Shown here piece by piece: positions 17,311-26,296 of a DNA stretch of 34,510 nt. The notes beneath the pieces are model-generated. The model was given only the letters and a program-made list of their open reading frames with translations. It ran no database searches and had not been told where the DNA came from. The stretch spans positions 1-34,510 of the forward strand of contig JAFGDF010000099.1 of NCBI GenBank assembly GCA_016932235.1, written 5' to 3'. The translations under genes and the position numbers were made by a program. The stretch's first letter is position 1, and the number at the start of each line of letters is the position of its first letter. The DNA is from Deltaproteobacteria bacterium (lineage in GTDB: Bacteria > Desulfobacterota > DSM-4660 > Desulfatiglandales > HGW-15).

Positions 17311-17532
17311 ATGAGTATTGAGCGGATTGATGAGCAGGCTTGCACAGGGTGTGGAATATGTATTGATGGTTGTCCCATGGACGTTATAAGGATGGATGAA
17401 CAAACCAAGAAAGCGGTTATCAAATATCCTGAAGACTGTATGTTATGCTGTTTTTGCGAACGTGACTGCCCTGAACATGCCATATACGTTTCACCTGAAA
17501 AGAAGGTGATGCCGCTGATGTTTTGGGGCTAG
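17311..17532 (+). CDS. 2[4Fe-4S] ferredoxin-type protein (AprB-like partner of the FAD protein)
   Basis: 73 residues with two clusters of four cysteines: C11, C14, C17, C21 (CTGCGICIDGCP) and C43, C46, C49, C53 (CMLCCFCERDCP). Both follow the CxxCxxCxxxCP pattern. It ends in a short hydrophobic tail, MPLMFWG, which may dock on the flavoprotein. AGGAGA precedes the ATG. As a close downstream neighbour of the flavoprotein it most likely passes electrons to or from its FAD, like AprB in adenylylsulfate reductase (inference from arrangement). Confidence 0.92.
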   Translation: MSIERIDEQACTGCGICIDGCPMDVIRMDEQTKKAVIKYPEDCMLCCFCERDCPEHAIYVSPEKKVMPLMFWG

Positions 17533-17667
17533 CCATTTTATCACCAAACACCCTGGATCGAGTATAAAGAGACTAATTTCTGGGAAGTTCCATAGTGTTT
17601 AATTAAATGGAAACAAGCTATAATATCAAAAGGATATTATACTTTAGAATAATAATGGGAGAGCTAT

Positions 17668-18624
17668 TTGTTTGCGTATATTAGCCGCAGGCTGATACAA
17701 TCATTTATTATTCTTATCCTCGTCAGCATCATCGTGTTTTTATTGATGAGATTGCTCCCTGGAGATCCGCTCCTTCTTTACATAGTTAAAAATGAACTTA
17801 ATGACCTCTCTCCAGCGCAAATAGAGCAGCTTCGGACTGAGTTTGGGTTGAATAAATCGCTACCGTTGCAGTATTTGGATTGGGTGGGTGGAATCATTCG
17901 TGGTAATTTCGGAAACGCCCTTTTTCGGCCCGAAACAGTCGGGAAACTTCTGCTTGAGCGGTTACCGATATCCCTATATTTAGGAGCATTATCCCTTTTG
18001 CTGAGCAGCATTGTCGGCATACTGGCTGGACTGATCTCAGCCCTGAGGCGGGGCAGCTGGTTGGATACTCAGGTGACCTCTATTGCCAATTTTGGGATAA
18101 GCATTCCCGTTTTCTGGCTGGGATTTTTAATGATCTATATTTTCAGCCTTACCTTGGGATGGTTACCTGTCCATGGGTACACTTCCCCCTTTACCGACTT
18201 CTGGTTGAGCACGAAACAGCTGATTATGCCGGTTATTTGCGAAGCCTCCGTGGCGCTGGCAGCCAATACACGTCAGATGCGTTCCAGTATACTCGAGGTT
18301 GTCCAGCAGGATTACGTCCGAACCGCCTGGTCTAAAGGATTAAGTGAGCGGACCATTGTCTTCAGGCATGTTCTGAAAAACGGGCTCATTCCGGTGATAA
18401 CTTTGATAGGTATTCAGGTAAGTCACATCATCGGGGGTTCCGTGCTTGTTGAGACGGTATTCAATATTCCCGGCATGGGCAGGTTGATGGTAGAAGCTGT
18501 CTTCAACCAGGATTTCCCCATTGTTCAGGGCGGTGTTCTGGTAATAGCTACGATGGTAACGTTGGTCAACCTTATCGTTGACATTTCCTACGGATGGCTG
18601 GACCCCAGGATACGTTATGGTTAG
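17668..18624 (+). CDS. ABC transporter permease, DppB/OppB type
   Basis: 318 residues, inner membrane, about six transmembrane helices. The start MFAYISRRLIQSFIILILVS and the RLLPGDPLLLYI segment are typical of DppB/OppB. The coupling-helix (EAA) loop is AWSKGLSERTIVFRHVLKNG near residues 218-237, followed by the FNIPGMGRLMVEAVFNQDFP signature. The start codon is TTG at 17668, supported by GGGAGAG just upstream and family alignment of the first residues. It overlaps the second permease gene by 8 bp. No ATPase genes follow. Confidence 0.93.
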   Translation: MFAYISRRLIQSFIILILVSIIVFLLMRLLPGDPLLLYIVKNELNDLSPAQIEQLRTEFGLNKSLPLQYLDWVGGIIRGNFGNALFRPETVGKLLLERLPISLYLGALSLLLSSIVGILAGLISALRRGSWLDTQVTSIANFGISIPVFWLGFLMIYIFSLTLGWLPVHGYTSPFTDFWLSTKQLIMPVICEASVALAANTRQMRSSILEVVQQDYVRTAWSKGLSERTIVFRHVLKNGLIPVITLIGIQVSHIIGGSVLVETVFNIPGMGRLMVEAVFNQDFPIVQGGVLVIATMVTLVNLIVDISYGWLDPRIRYG

Positions 18625-19534
18625 AGAGATAAAGAGTATGACAGGAAAGAATTCCCCGCATACCGGGTACGATGAAACTCCACCCCACATCGGTGAATTC
18701 AGCCACTTTTGGAGGGTTTTTTTGGGGCGCAAGGTGGTCGTGTTCGGCCTTGTAGTTATCCTGGCGTTTATACTTACGTCCATTTTTGCCCCTTGGCTGG
18801 CTCCCTACAACCCTTATAAGATAGACCTGAGTAACCAGTTGCTGCAACCGGGATGGAAGCACCTTTTAGGGACAGATGATCTTGGCAGAGATACGCTGAG
18901 CCGGTTAATCTACGGATCGAGGACTTCACTGATGGTCGGCATCATCGCCGTCGGTATTGCTGCCACGATCGGCGTAACACTGGGATTGATTGCCGGTTAC
19001 TTCGGCAGTATCATTTACACGGTTATCATGCGGCTCATGGATGCGATGATGTCGATACCGATGATATTGCTGGCCCTTGTCATCGCTTCAATGCTGGGCG
19101 GCGGGCTGGTCAATGTTATGATAGCCCTGGGCATCGGCATAGCGCCTGGTTATGCCAGGTTGATGTGCGGACAAACACTGGCGGTTAGAGAAAATGATTA
19201 CATTATGGCCGCCCGTTCTATTGGGTCGAGTAACTCTCGTATCATGTTAAAACACATACTGCCGAATTGTCTTCCCCCGCTGATAGTCATGATGACTATG
19301 ATGCTGGGATTAGCGATCCTTTCCGAAGCCGGGCTAAGTTTTCTCGGTATTGGCATTGAGCAGCCCGTGGCCGCCTGGGGATACATGGTCAATAGCGGTT
19401 ATAATTTTCTCACCAGCAATCCGGTGCTATCTTTCGCCCCGGGGATTGCCATCATACTGGTTGTGTTTGCTTTCAATATGGTCGGGGACGGTTTGCGGGA
19501 TGCCCTAGACCCCCGGCTCAGGGGCATATTATAA
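18617..19534 (+). CDS. ABC transporter permease, DppC/OppC type
   Basis: 305 residues from the ATG at 18617, which overlaps the end of the DppB-type gene; another ATG at 18638 is nearly as good. The cytoplasmic N-terminus is followed by a first helix with VVVFGLVVILAFILTSIFAPWLAPYNPY. GTDDLGRDTLSRLIYGSRTSL is a strong family signature, then the EAA loop AARSIGSSNSRIMLKHILPN, and the C-terminal DGLRDALDPRLRG. With the DppB-type subunit it forms the membrane channel for the solute captured by the upstream binding protein. No DppD/DppF ATPases are in the cluster. Confidence 0.93.
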   Translation: MVREIKSMTGKNSPHTGYDETPPHIGEFSHFWRVFLGRKVVVFGLVVILAFILTSIFAPWLAPYNPYKIDLSNQLLQPGWKHLLGTDDLGRDTLSRLIYGSRTSLMVGIIAVGIAATIGVTLGLIAGYFGSIIYTVIMRLMDAMMSIPMILLALVIASMLGGGLVNVMIALGIGIAPGYARLMCGQTLAVRENDYIMAARSIGSSNSRIMLKHILPNCLPPLIVMMTMMLGLAILSEAGLSFLGIGIEQPVAAWGYMVNSGYNFLTSNPVLSFAPGIAIILVVFAFNMVGDGLRDALDPRLRGIL

Positions 19535-19666
19535 TCGGTAAAAAACGATTTAGGAAAGAAGGGGAAGGTTCTGTTATCTAAGCTTGGCGAACGGGATTGG
19601 TAACGGCATTATCTTGAAATCTTTCCGAATAAAATACCTTTTTGTTTCTGTTTTTTGGAGAGTAGT

Positions 19667-20917
19667 ATGACCGAGAAATCACCTGCAGAATTATACCAGG
19701 AAAGAGAGGCCAGGTTTACCGATGCCATTCATTTAAAAATACCAGACAGAGTTCCCGTGATGATTGAATTCAGCTATTTCCCGGCTAAATATGCTGGGAT
19801 TACGTGTGAGGCAGCTTTTTATGACTACAGCCTTTGGTTAGAAGCATCTTTAAAAACAAGCAGAGATTTTGCTCCAGATGTTATACAAATACTTCCATTC
19901 TTTCCGGGTTCTTTTTTTGATATTCTAGCCCCCAGACAACTTAAGTTACCCGGCCGCGGGGTCGATCCTTACCATACTCACCAGTTTATTGAAGGCGAAC
20001 ATCTCAATGCCGATGATTATGACGCCCTTATGGACGACCGCACCGATTTCACGCTAAGGAAATTTTTACCCGGAATATTCGGGGCGTTAGAGCCTCTCAA
20101 GATGCTACCGCCTTTCGATAGCACTACCTTTTGTTACTTCGAGTTGCCGGCTTTGGCTGAATCGCTGGCATCACCGGAGATGTCCGCAGCCGTGGAAAAA
20201 TTGATAGAAGCCGGCAATGAAATAAGGACATGGCATTCCCGGATGAAAACGTTTCACGAAGAGATTGAAAAATTAGGGTTTCCTTTATATGGAAGTGCCG
20301 GGGCTACAATACCCTTCGACCATTTATCTTACCACATGCGGGGTTTCCGAGGTATCTGCCTTGATATGTACCGGCAACCTGACAAATTGATTGAGGTTCT
20401 AGATTGGATGCTGCAAATACAAATTAAAAAATCAGTGGCAAATGCAAAAAGAAGCGGCGGTAAGAGGATAAATTTTGCATTGCACCGGGGTGCCGATAAT
20501 TTCATGTCGGCGGCACATTTCGAAAGGTTCTACTGGCCCTATGTCAAAAAACTTGTAAAAGCTCTGGTTGACGAAGGATTAACCCCCTGTCTCTTTATGG
20601 AAGGAGATTATACTTCACGGTTGGAATATTTTCTGGAATTGCCAAAAGGAAAGGTGTTGGGCCGGTTTGATGCTTCAGATTTATTTCGAGCCAAGGAAAT
20701 CCTTAAGGGGCATATGTGTATTATGGGGAATGTACCGACCTCTTTGCTACAGATAGGGACAATACGAGATATCGAGGATTATTGTAAGAGGTTAATTGAT
20801 ATTGTCGGTAAAGGTGGCGGTTTTATCATTGCACCGCGAAGCACTCCGGATGAGGCTAAACCGGAAAATCTCAAGGCTATGGTTGATTTTACCAAGAAGT
20901 ACGGCCTTTATGAATAG
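19667..20917 (+). CDS. Uroporphyrinogen decarboxylase (UroD/MtaA) superfamily protein, first paralog
   Basis: 416 residues from the ATG at 19667, with GGAG at good spacing. The fold family is recognised by PDRVPVMIE (26-34), the D.YRQPDKLIEVLDWM helix (233-248), and the end GGGFIIAP...PENLKAMVDFTKKYG. True UroD enzymes carry RQAGR near the N-terminus; this is absent. Corrinoid-dependent MtaA/CmuA methyltransferases carry a zinc motif HxCG plus a later Cys; here that position reads FMEG (310-313) and the later Cys is missing (PRST, 390-393). A shared motif HRGADNFMS is at 273-281. So it is neither a standard decarboxylase nor a standard zinc methyltransferase. The role is unknown; it is probably metabolic and acts on the imported compound. 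Confidence 0.88.
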   Translation: MTEKSPAELYQEREARFTDAIHLKIPDRVPVMIEFSYFPAKYAGITCEAAFYDYSLWLEASLKTSRDFAPDVIQILPFFPGSFFDILAPRQLKLPGRGVDPYHTHQFIEGEHLNADDYDALMDDRTDFTLRKFLPGIFGALEPLKMLPPFDSTTFCYFELPALAESLASPEMSAAVEKLIEAGNEIRTWHSRMKTFHEEIEKLGFPLYGSAGATIPFDHLSYHMRGFRGICLDMYRQPDKLIEVLDWMLQIQIKKSVANAKRSGGKRINFALHRGADNFMSAAHFERFYWPYVKKLVKALVDEGLTPCLFMEGDYTSRLEYFLELPKGKVLGRFDASDLFRAKEILKGHMCIMGNVPTSLLQIGTIRDIEDYCKRLIDIVGKGGGFIIAPRSTPDEAKPENLKAMVDFTKKYGLYE

Positions 20918-21044
20918 ACTTTCCTTATGTCTGGTAATTGACGGTTTGAATTTGATATATGCCTATTCTTCGGATATCATGGATATTAGCTATTTAAATT
21001 ACAAATACTAAGCTTTCTGAAATCTGCGTTTTCTCGAGGGATTG

Positions 21045-22391
21045 ATGGAAGGGATACAGAACTGGGATAAGATGACTTGGCAGGAGAAGCGAGAAGAACG
21101 ATTCAGATACTGGCTGTCTCCACCGGACGTGAAATTTGAAGACAAACAGGCCGAGCAACGCTACCAAAAGAGGGTCGCACGTTTTATCAAGACCATAAAG
21201 ATGGAGGAACCTGACCGGGTGCCGGTATTAATGCCGATTGGCAATTTCCCGGCCTACTGGGCGGGATCTAATTATCATACGTTAATGTATGACTACACTG
21301 CAATGCGGCGTATCTGGATTCAATACATGGAAGAGTTCGGCGACATGGATACCTTCATCGGTCCAGATTTTGTTCCTTCGGGAATGATTGCCGAAGTGCT
21401 TGACATGAAAAACATGAAATTCCCCGGCTTGGGGCTACCAGAAAATTCTTCAATGCACCAGTTTGTTGAAGGCGAATATATGAAGGCTGATGAGTATGAC
21501 CTTTTCATATCGGATCCGTCCGATTATGTCGTCAGGGTCAATACGCCTCGTATCTCGGGTCTCTTCGCGTCTTTTTCCAAACTGCCGCCACTGCGTAGAC
21601 TTCAGCCGGCAGCCTGGGTAGGTTTACTGGCTGACCCGGATATTCGTAAGACCTTCCAGGCATTGATGGACCTCACTGATGAATTTAGAAAGCACGAACG
21701 AGCGAACCTGGAACTTACTAACTATATCAAGTCAAAGGGATATCCATCTGCAGGGTTTGGCAGCCTGGGGCCAATGGTAATGGCGCCGTTTGACTATTTT
21801 GCGGATACTTTGCGCGGCACGCACGGCATCGTTATGGACATGTACCGCCAACCGGAAAAGCTACTGGAGGCCATGGACCGCTGGCTGGATCTGAATATTA
21901 ATGCTAACCTGAAAAAATATCCGATGACGGCGTGTCCGGTATATATGATACCATTGCATAAAGGCGATGATACCTTTATGTCGGATAAGCAGTTTGAAAC
22001 CTTTTACTGGCCAACGTTGCGCCGGTTGTTAATGGCTATGATCGATGAAGGTCTGGTGCCGATGCCATTTGCTGAGGGCACTTATAACAACCGGCTTAAG
22101 CAAATCTCGGATACTCCGAAAAGCGGTGTTATATGGTATTTTGACCAGACGGACATGGCAGAGGCGAAGAGGATACTGAGTAATACCTCGTGTATCGTCG
22201 GCAATGTCCCCAGCTATCTGATAAGCATCGGAACGCCACCGGAAGTAAAAGAATACTGCCGGAAGGTCATCGAAACATGTGCTCCGGGTGGAGGATACAT
22301 CCTTTCTTGTGGTGCTACCATTGACGTCGGTAAAGTCGAAAACCTTCGGGCGATGATGGAAGCAGCCAAGGAGTACGGAGTCTATAAGTAA
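21045..22391 (+). CDS. Uroporphyrinogen decarboxylase (UroD/MtaA) superfamily protein, second paralog
   Basis: 448 residues. GAGGG sits just before a TTG (21042) and an ATG (21045); the ATG is chosen. It is clearly homologous to the preceding gene: PDRVPVLMP (56-64), HQFVEGEYMKADEYDL (138-153), D.YRQPEKLLEAMDRW, HKGDDTFMS (305-313), FAEG (342-345) and GGGYILSCGAT (415-425). The N-terminus is about 30 residues longer and rich in charged residues. Like its neighbour it lacks the RQAGR of UroD and has FxEG where zinc methyltransferases have HxCG. It has one Cys (C422) near the position of the third zinc ligand. The pair may form a heterodimer or handle two steps of one pathway (inference). Confidence 0.88.
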   Translation: MEGIQNWDKMTWQEKREERFRYWLSPPDVKFEDKQAEQRYQKRVARFIKTIKMEEPDRVPVLMPIGNFPAYWAGSNYHTLMYDYTAMRRIWIQYMEEFGDMDTFIGPDFVPSGMIAEVLDMKNMKFPGLGLPENSSMHQFVEGEYMKADEYDLFISDPSDYVVRVNTPRISGLFASFSKLPPLRRLQPAAWVGLLADPDIRKTFQALMDLTDEFRKHERANLELTNYIKSKGYPSAGFGSLGPMVMAPFDYFADTLRGTHGIVMDMYRQPEKLLEAMDRWLDLNINANLKKYPMTACPVYMIPLHKGDDTFMSDKQFETFYWPTLRRLLMAMIDEGLVPMPFAEGTYNNRLKQISDTPKSGVIWYFDQTDMAEAKRILSNTSCIVGNVPSYLISIGTPPEVKEYCRKVIETCAPGGGYILSCGATIDVGKVENLRAMMEAAKEYGVYK

Positions 22392-22712
22392 CATAAATTC
22401 AGAGCACACCAAGGTCATGCATATTACTAAGTGCATTTTATCGGTGCTCAATGCGGAAAATCAGTTACCCCGCTATCGGTGATGTAATCGATATGAAAAG
22501 AGGGACAATAATTAAATATCGATACGTTAAAAAAATTATTTTACAGTTTAAGGACATACCTAAATTACCCAAAGGACCGCCCGTCCCTTGCCGCCTGTGA
22601 ACCGCGGCATTCTGTTCTACCATTAAAAAAGATGTTGCAATTTTGTGAGGTCAATTGCTTCCTCATTGTAGATACTTTTGATATCGCATGACCCATTAAG
22701 TGGAGGCAAAAC

Positions 22713-22856
22713 ATGCAAACCAAAATTGAAAAATGGGGCAACAGCCCGAAAAGCCTTGACTGGAAGATTAGAAATACCGAATTCTGCGACAGAATACCTG
22801 AATCTGTCATTTTAGAAATCTTTAAGAAACTTTTGGCACTCCTTCGCTTTGATTAG
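22713..22856 (+). pseudogene. Fragment of an AbrB/MazE-type antitoxin gene
   Basis: A 47-codon ORF with a very good ribosome binding site (GTGGAGG six bases before ATG). The first eleven residues, MQTKIEKWGNS, are the near-invariant start of AbrB/MazE swapped-hairpin antitoxins. After PKSLDWK the sequence no longer fits the family (the expected RIPKS-type stretch is missing or shifted) and the ORF stops early; normal length is 75-85. No toxin gene is next to it. Best read as a decayed antitoxin left at the cluster edge. Confidence 0.5.
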
Positions 22857-22940
22857 CAGCCAGTTTGGTCTTGTCATAATTTGGGGACGGTAAATATTCA
22901 AATAGCTCCAGAATTGTGATATTTTTCATAGATCACTACC

Positions 22941-22975
22941 TAGGAGCCTGTCGGATTTTGTCCAACATGCTCCTA
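22941..22975. repeat. Palindrome of the GGAC-loop-GTCC family, copy 3 (degenerate)
   Basis: TAGGAGC and GCTCCTA arms enclose TGTCGGATTTTGTCCAACA; the stem has two mismatches and the core is altered (GGA-TTTTG-TCC). The outer arm matches that of the copy at 26128. Confidence 0.7.
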
Positions 22976-23152
22976 AAGAGTTATTAACTGATATTTCATT
23001 CTGATTAAATTATATGTTATCTTTCATTAAACACTTTGAATGCAAGGATATTCGTGCATGGCTGGAGTTGTGATTCCCGTTACAAGCGAGCACAGGTGCC
23101 CCATTTCCCCAGGATTCATCCTATGGTCACACTCGATCTCGCAGACCATGGT

Positions 23153-25747
23153 CTATATTATAGTTCCCAACTCCTCCTTGATATTTTCAATGATCGGGTT
23201 CTCATATATCTTCTGCCCATTAATGTCCCGGACATAAAAAACCCCTGACATCTTCTCTTTATCACTGTCAACTTTAGCAAAACGTATATCCAAATGAAGC
23301 TCATAAAGTTTCTTTGCCAGATGATAGAGCAAACCAAGACGTTCCCTACCATTTACCTCGATTATCGTAAAAAAATCAGATCCTGAGTTGTCGACCCTTA
23401 CCGATGTCCGATGTTCATGGAATGCGTCTATCTCATCCAATACCTTCCGATATTTTTTGAGGATCATTTCATCAAGTGACATCCTGTCATCAAGCGACAT
23501 GATCAAATCTTCTTTTATCTTCTTCCACTGTTCCTCTTCATGAAATGGATCAACAGGATTTGTAACATTATAGACATCAAACGATCGGCCGTTCTTCAAG
23601 GTAGAGATCCTTGCTGATAGCACATTAATGTTGTTCATCGTAAAAACGCCGACCATTTTGCTGAAGAGGCCCGGCTGGTCAATTATACAGAGTATCACCT
23701 CCGTTACGGGTGCCTCTTGCATTTTATTCAGTTTCCAGGAGAGCACGTCTTTTTCAGGATCTAATGCCAGTTGAAAATGCTGATACATCGTTTCATGAGG
23801 AGTGCTTATCATATATCTGGCAGAGACCTGTTCCATCAATTCTTTTATCTTATTTTCATCATATCTTTCAGCCAGCCTTTTGAAGAGTTTGCTTTTATTT
23901 TTTTCAACCTTTTTAGTATTATCTGGTGAAACAAGGGTCCCTTTCTGAAGAAGCTTCTTAACTTTTAGAAAAATCTCGATCAGAAGGGTGATATTCCAGT
24001 CACTGCTTGCCATAGGACCGGTCGCCATGCTGTCCGCGGCTGTCAGCAAGAATAAATGATTCAGAGTTTCTATATCCCCTATGCGCTGTGCCGTTCTAAT
24101 TGAAGTTTTTTCCTCGCTCAGATCCCTTCTTTTATAGACATCCGCAAGCAGCAGATGGTTTTTGACGAGAAAACGTAATAATCTGACCGCATCGCCATCT
24201 ACGCCCAACCTGCTCAGTATCCTGGTTATGAGCGCCGAACCCTTTTCGCAGTGATCACCCCTATACCCTTTTCCGATATCATGTAAAAGGGCTGCAAGGT
24301 AAATATTTTCCGGATTTACGAGCTCCTTGAATACTTCGTGAAAAATCGGCCAGCGAAGATTCGATGATCCTTTTGAAAAATCATTAAGCACCTCCATCGT
24401 TTTCAATGAATGAATATCGACAGTGGATGTATGGTAAACACTGAAAAGCGCCTTGTTCCTTATTTTTCTAAATTCGGGTATAAACAGATCGATAAGCCCT
24501 ATCTCGAGGGCCAATCTAAGGATCTTTTGATTGGATGGGTTAAAAATAATATTTAAAAAAAGTTTACCAGCGCCTGGTAATGAGCTCAACTTCTTCCCTT
24601 CTGAGTTTATTATCCTTCTTGCCTCCCAGATGAAACCAGAGCCTAGAAACAGCCCTCTTTTGTTCGCTTTATTAAAGGCCCTTAATATCTTCAATGGATC
24701 ATTCTTCATAGAATGGCCTTTTTTCAGGACAAGATTGTTTTTTACAATCTGAAATTCATCTGATAATTTTTCTATGTGGAAATCAACTGGTATCGGATCA
24801 ATTACGTCAAGGATCTTCGCTAAAAATTCCTCATTACTCCATTGTATTCTGTTCATGTGTTTGTAATAGGTTCTCATGAACCTTTCCGAACCGGTAATAT
24901 TACCTGTATCTTCAAATCCTAATTCTTTTGACAGTCTCATTTGAAAAGGTATGAGCAGTCTGTCCTCCTTACGCCCCGTCAAAAGATGGAGATAATTTCT
25001 GACTTTCAGAAGAAAATTTTTGGATCTATTGAGTTTATCCGTTTCAAAATGATAAAACTCTTCAAACCTCCTTATGTCATTCAACTCTTTTATGCTCAGA
25101 TAGATTCTTGACAGCCACTCGATAAAAAGAATATCTCTCAGCCCTCCCAGACCTTCCTTTATATCAGGCTCCACAAAATAGCTTTGTCCCTGATATTTAT
25201 CATTCCTTCTTTGCAGGTAAACAAGCAATTGTTTCAGGAAAAAATCTTTTTCATGATGTATCTTTAGCCAGAAAGCTTCATTGAAAAGCTGAGAAAAGGG
25301 TCTTGATCCCAGCAAGAACCGGGCGTCAATCGTGGACGTGAAAAACCTGAAATCCTGTAATGCGAGGTGATTGCATTCCTGGACAGTCAGAACAGACTGT
25401 CCGACATCCAATTTAGCATCCCAGAGAGGATAAAGCATTGTCGATATGACCTGTCTCGTCTTCTGTGATAACGCTCCTCTAAATACTATCAGCAGGTCAA
25501 CATCAGAACCCAAACAGAGCTCTCGACGTCCGTAACTTCCTAATGCGAATAAAGCGAATCGATCCTCTTCAATCTCTTTTATATCTTTTTTTGAACAGAT
25601 GCCCCTGAAAATATCACAGATATAATCATCCATCAAACGGGTATATCTTTTCGTAAAAGTCCTGCCGTCTCCGACCTTTAACCTGTTTTTTATTAGAGAA
25701 TTCCTTGCCTCCAGGAATCTCCCGGTCGTATCCTTTCTGATATCCAA
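23153..25747 (-). CDS. glnD: [Protein-PII] uridylyltransferase / uridylyl-removing enzyme
   Basis: Senses glutamine and adds or removes UMP on Tyr51 of PII. 864 residues, typical. The N-terminal nucleotidyltransferase domain has GSYGRRELCLGSDVD at 70-84. A helical region GLGGLRDI.FIEWL follows (199-211), then the HD hydrolase domain with AALLHDIGKGYRGDHCEKG (485-503), and two C-terminal ACT domains (about 681-755, starting VTEVILCIIDQPGLF, and 790-864, with EVNGRERLGLLYHLA). All four parts are complete. The start lies 4 bases after the glnB stop, so the two genes form one operon with glnB first. Confidence 0.97.
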   Translation of the reverse strand: MDIRKDTTGRFLEARNSLIKNRLKVGDGRTFTKRYTRLMDDYICDIFRGICSKKDIKEIEEDRFALFALGSYGRRELCLGSDVDLLIVFRGALSQKTRQVISTMLYPLWDAKLDVGQSVLTVQECNHLALQDFRFFTSTIDARFLLGSRPFSQLFNEAFWLKIHHEKDFFLKQLLVYLQRRNDKYQGQSYFVEPDIKEGLGGLRDILFIEWLSRIYLSIKELNDIRRFEEFYHFETDKLNRSKNFLLKVRNYLHLLTGRKEDRLLIPFQMRLSKELGFEDTGNITGSERFMRTYYKHMNRIQWSNEEFLAKILDVIDPIPVDFHIEKLSDEFQIVKNNLVLKKGHSMKNDPLKILRAFNKANKRGLFLGSGFIWEARRIINSEGKKLSSLPGAGKLFLNIIFNPSNQKILRLALEIGLIDLFIPEFRKIRNKALFSVYHTSTVDIHSLKTMEVLNDFSKGSSNLRWPIFHEVFKELVNPENIYLAALLHDIGKGYRGDHCEKGSALITRILSRLGVDGDAVRLLRFLVKNHLLLADVYKRRDLSEEKTSIRTAQRIGDIETLNHLFLLTAADSMATGPMASSDWNITLLIEIFLKVKKLLQKGTLVSPDNTKKVEKNKSKLFKRLAERYDENKIKELMEQVSARYMISTPHETMYQHFQLALDPEKDVLSWKLNKMQEAPVTEVILCIIDQPGLFSKMVGVFTMNNINVLSARISTLKNGRSFDVYNVTNPVDPFHEEEQWKKIKEDLIMSLDDRMSLDEMILKKYRKVLDEIDAFHEHRTSVRVDNSGSDFFTIIEVNGRERLGLLYHLAKKLYELHLDIRFAKVDSDKEKMSGVFYVRDINGQKIYENPIIENIKEELGTII

Positions 25748-25751
25748 AATA

Positions 25752-26105
<354 letters not shown>

Positions 26106-26127
26106 TTATTTTTTATTCCGGGAAACC

Positions 26128-26152
26128 GTCGGACAAAGTCCGACAGGCTCCT
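26128..26152. repeat. Palindrome with GGAC-AAA-GTCC core, copy 4 (between glnB and murI)
   Basis: GTCGGAC-AAA-GTCCGAC is perfect (26128-26144). The right side continues AGGCTCCT, matching the outer arm of the 22941 copy, but the left outer arm is eroded. Confidence 0.8.
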
Positions 26153-26296
26153 GGATACTTGGAAATCGGATTCTATTATCCGGGATAATTATTGTCAAAT
26201 TTTTTAAAAAACTGTAGATTCACATGACCGAAGAATCATTATGGAATTATTAAAAGGTCACAGGAAAATGTTTAACAGACCGACAAAGAAGGTATT

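Larger units (their letters stand above)
22392..23152. other. 761-bp gap between the UroD pair and glnD
   Basis: Holds an antitoxin-like gene fragment (22713-22856), a degenerate GGAC-type palindrome (22941-22975) and otherwise no convincing gene. It is AT-rich between 22480 and 22560. It probably marks the right edge of the acquired cluster, where the chromosome resumes at glnD. Confidence 0.5.

Noticed and set aside
15528..17532. Adenylylsulfate reductase AprA-AprB
   Set aside because: The fold and pairing are similar, but the genes sit in a transporter cluster without sat or qmo genes and AprB is normally about twice as long; called AprAB-like only.
19667..22391. hemE (uroporphyrinogen decarboxylase in heme synthesis)
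   Set aside because: The N-terminal RQAGR motif and related active-site residues of HemE are missing and no heme genes are nearby.
22822..22929. 35-residue minus-strand ORF (MKNITILELFEYLPSP...) with a fair ribosome binding site
   Set aside because: It overlaps the antitoxin stub on the other strand, matches no family I know, and is too short to support; could be a transposase start remnant.
23027..23149. 40-residue minus-strand ORF starting 3 bases after the glnD stop, with several Cys and His
   Set aside because: No ribosome binding site and no recognised family; the Cys/His pattern (CEIECDH...HLC) is suggestive of metal binding but not enough to call a gene.
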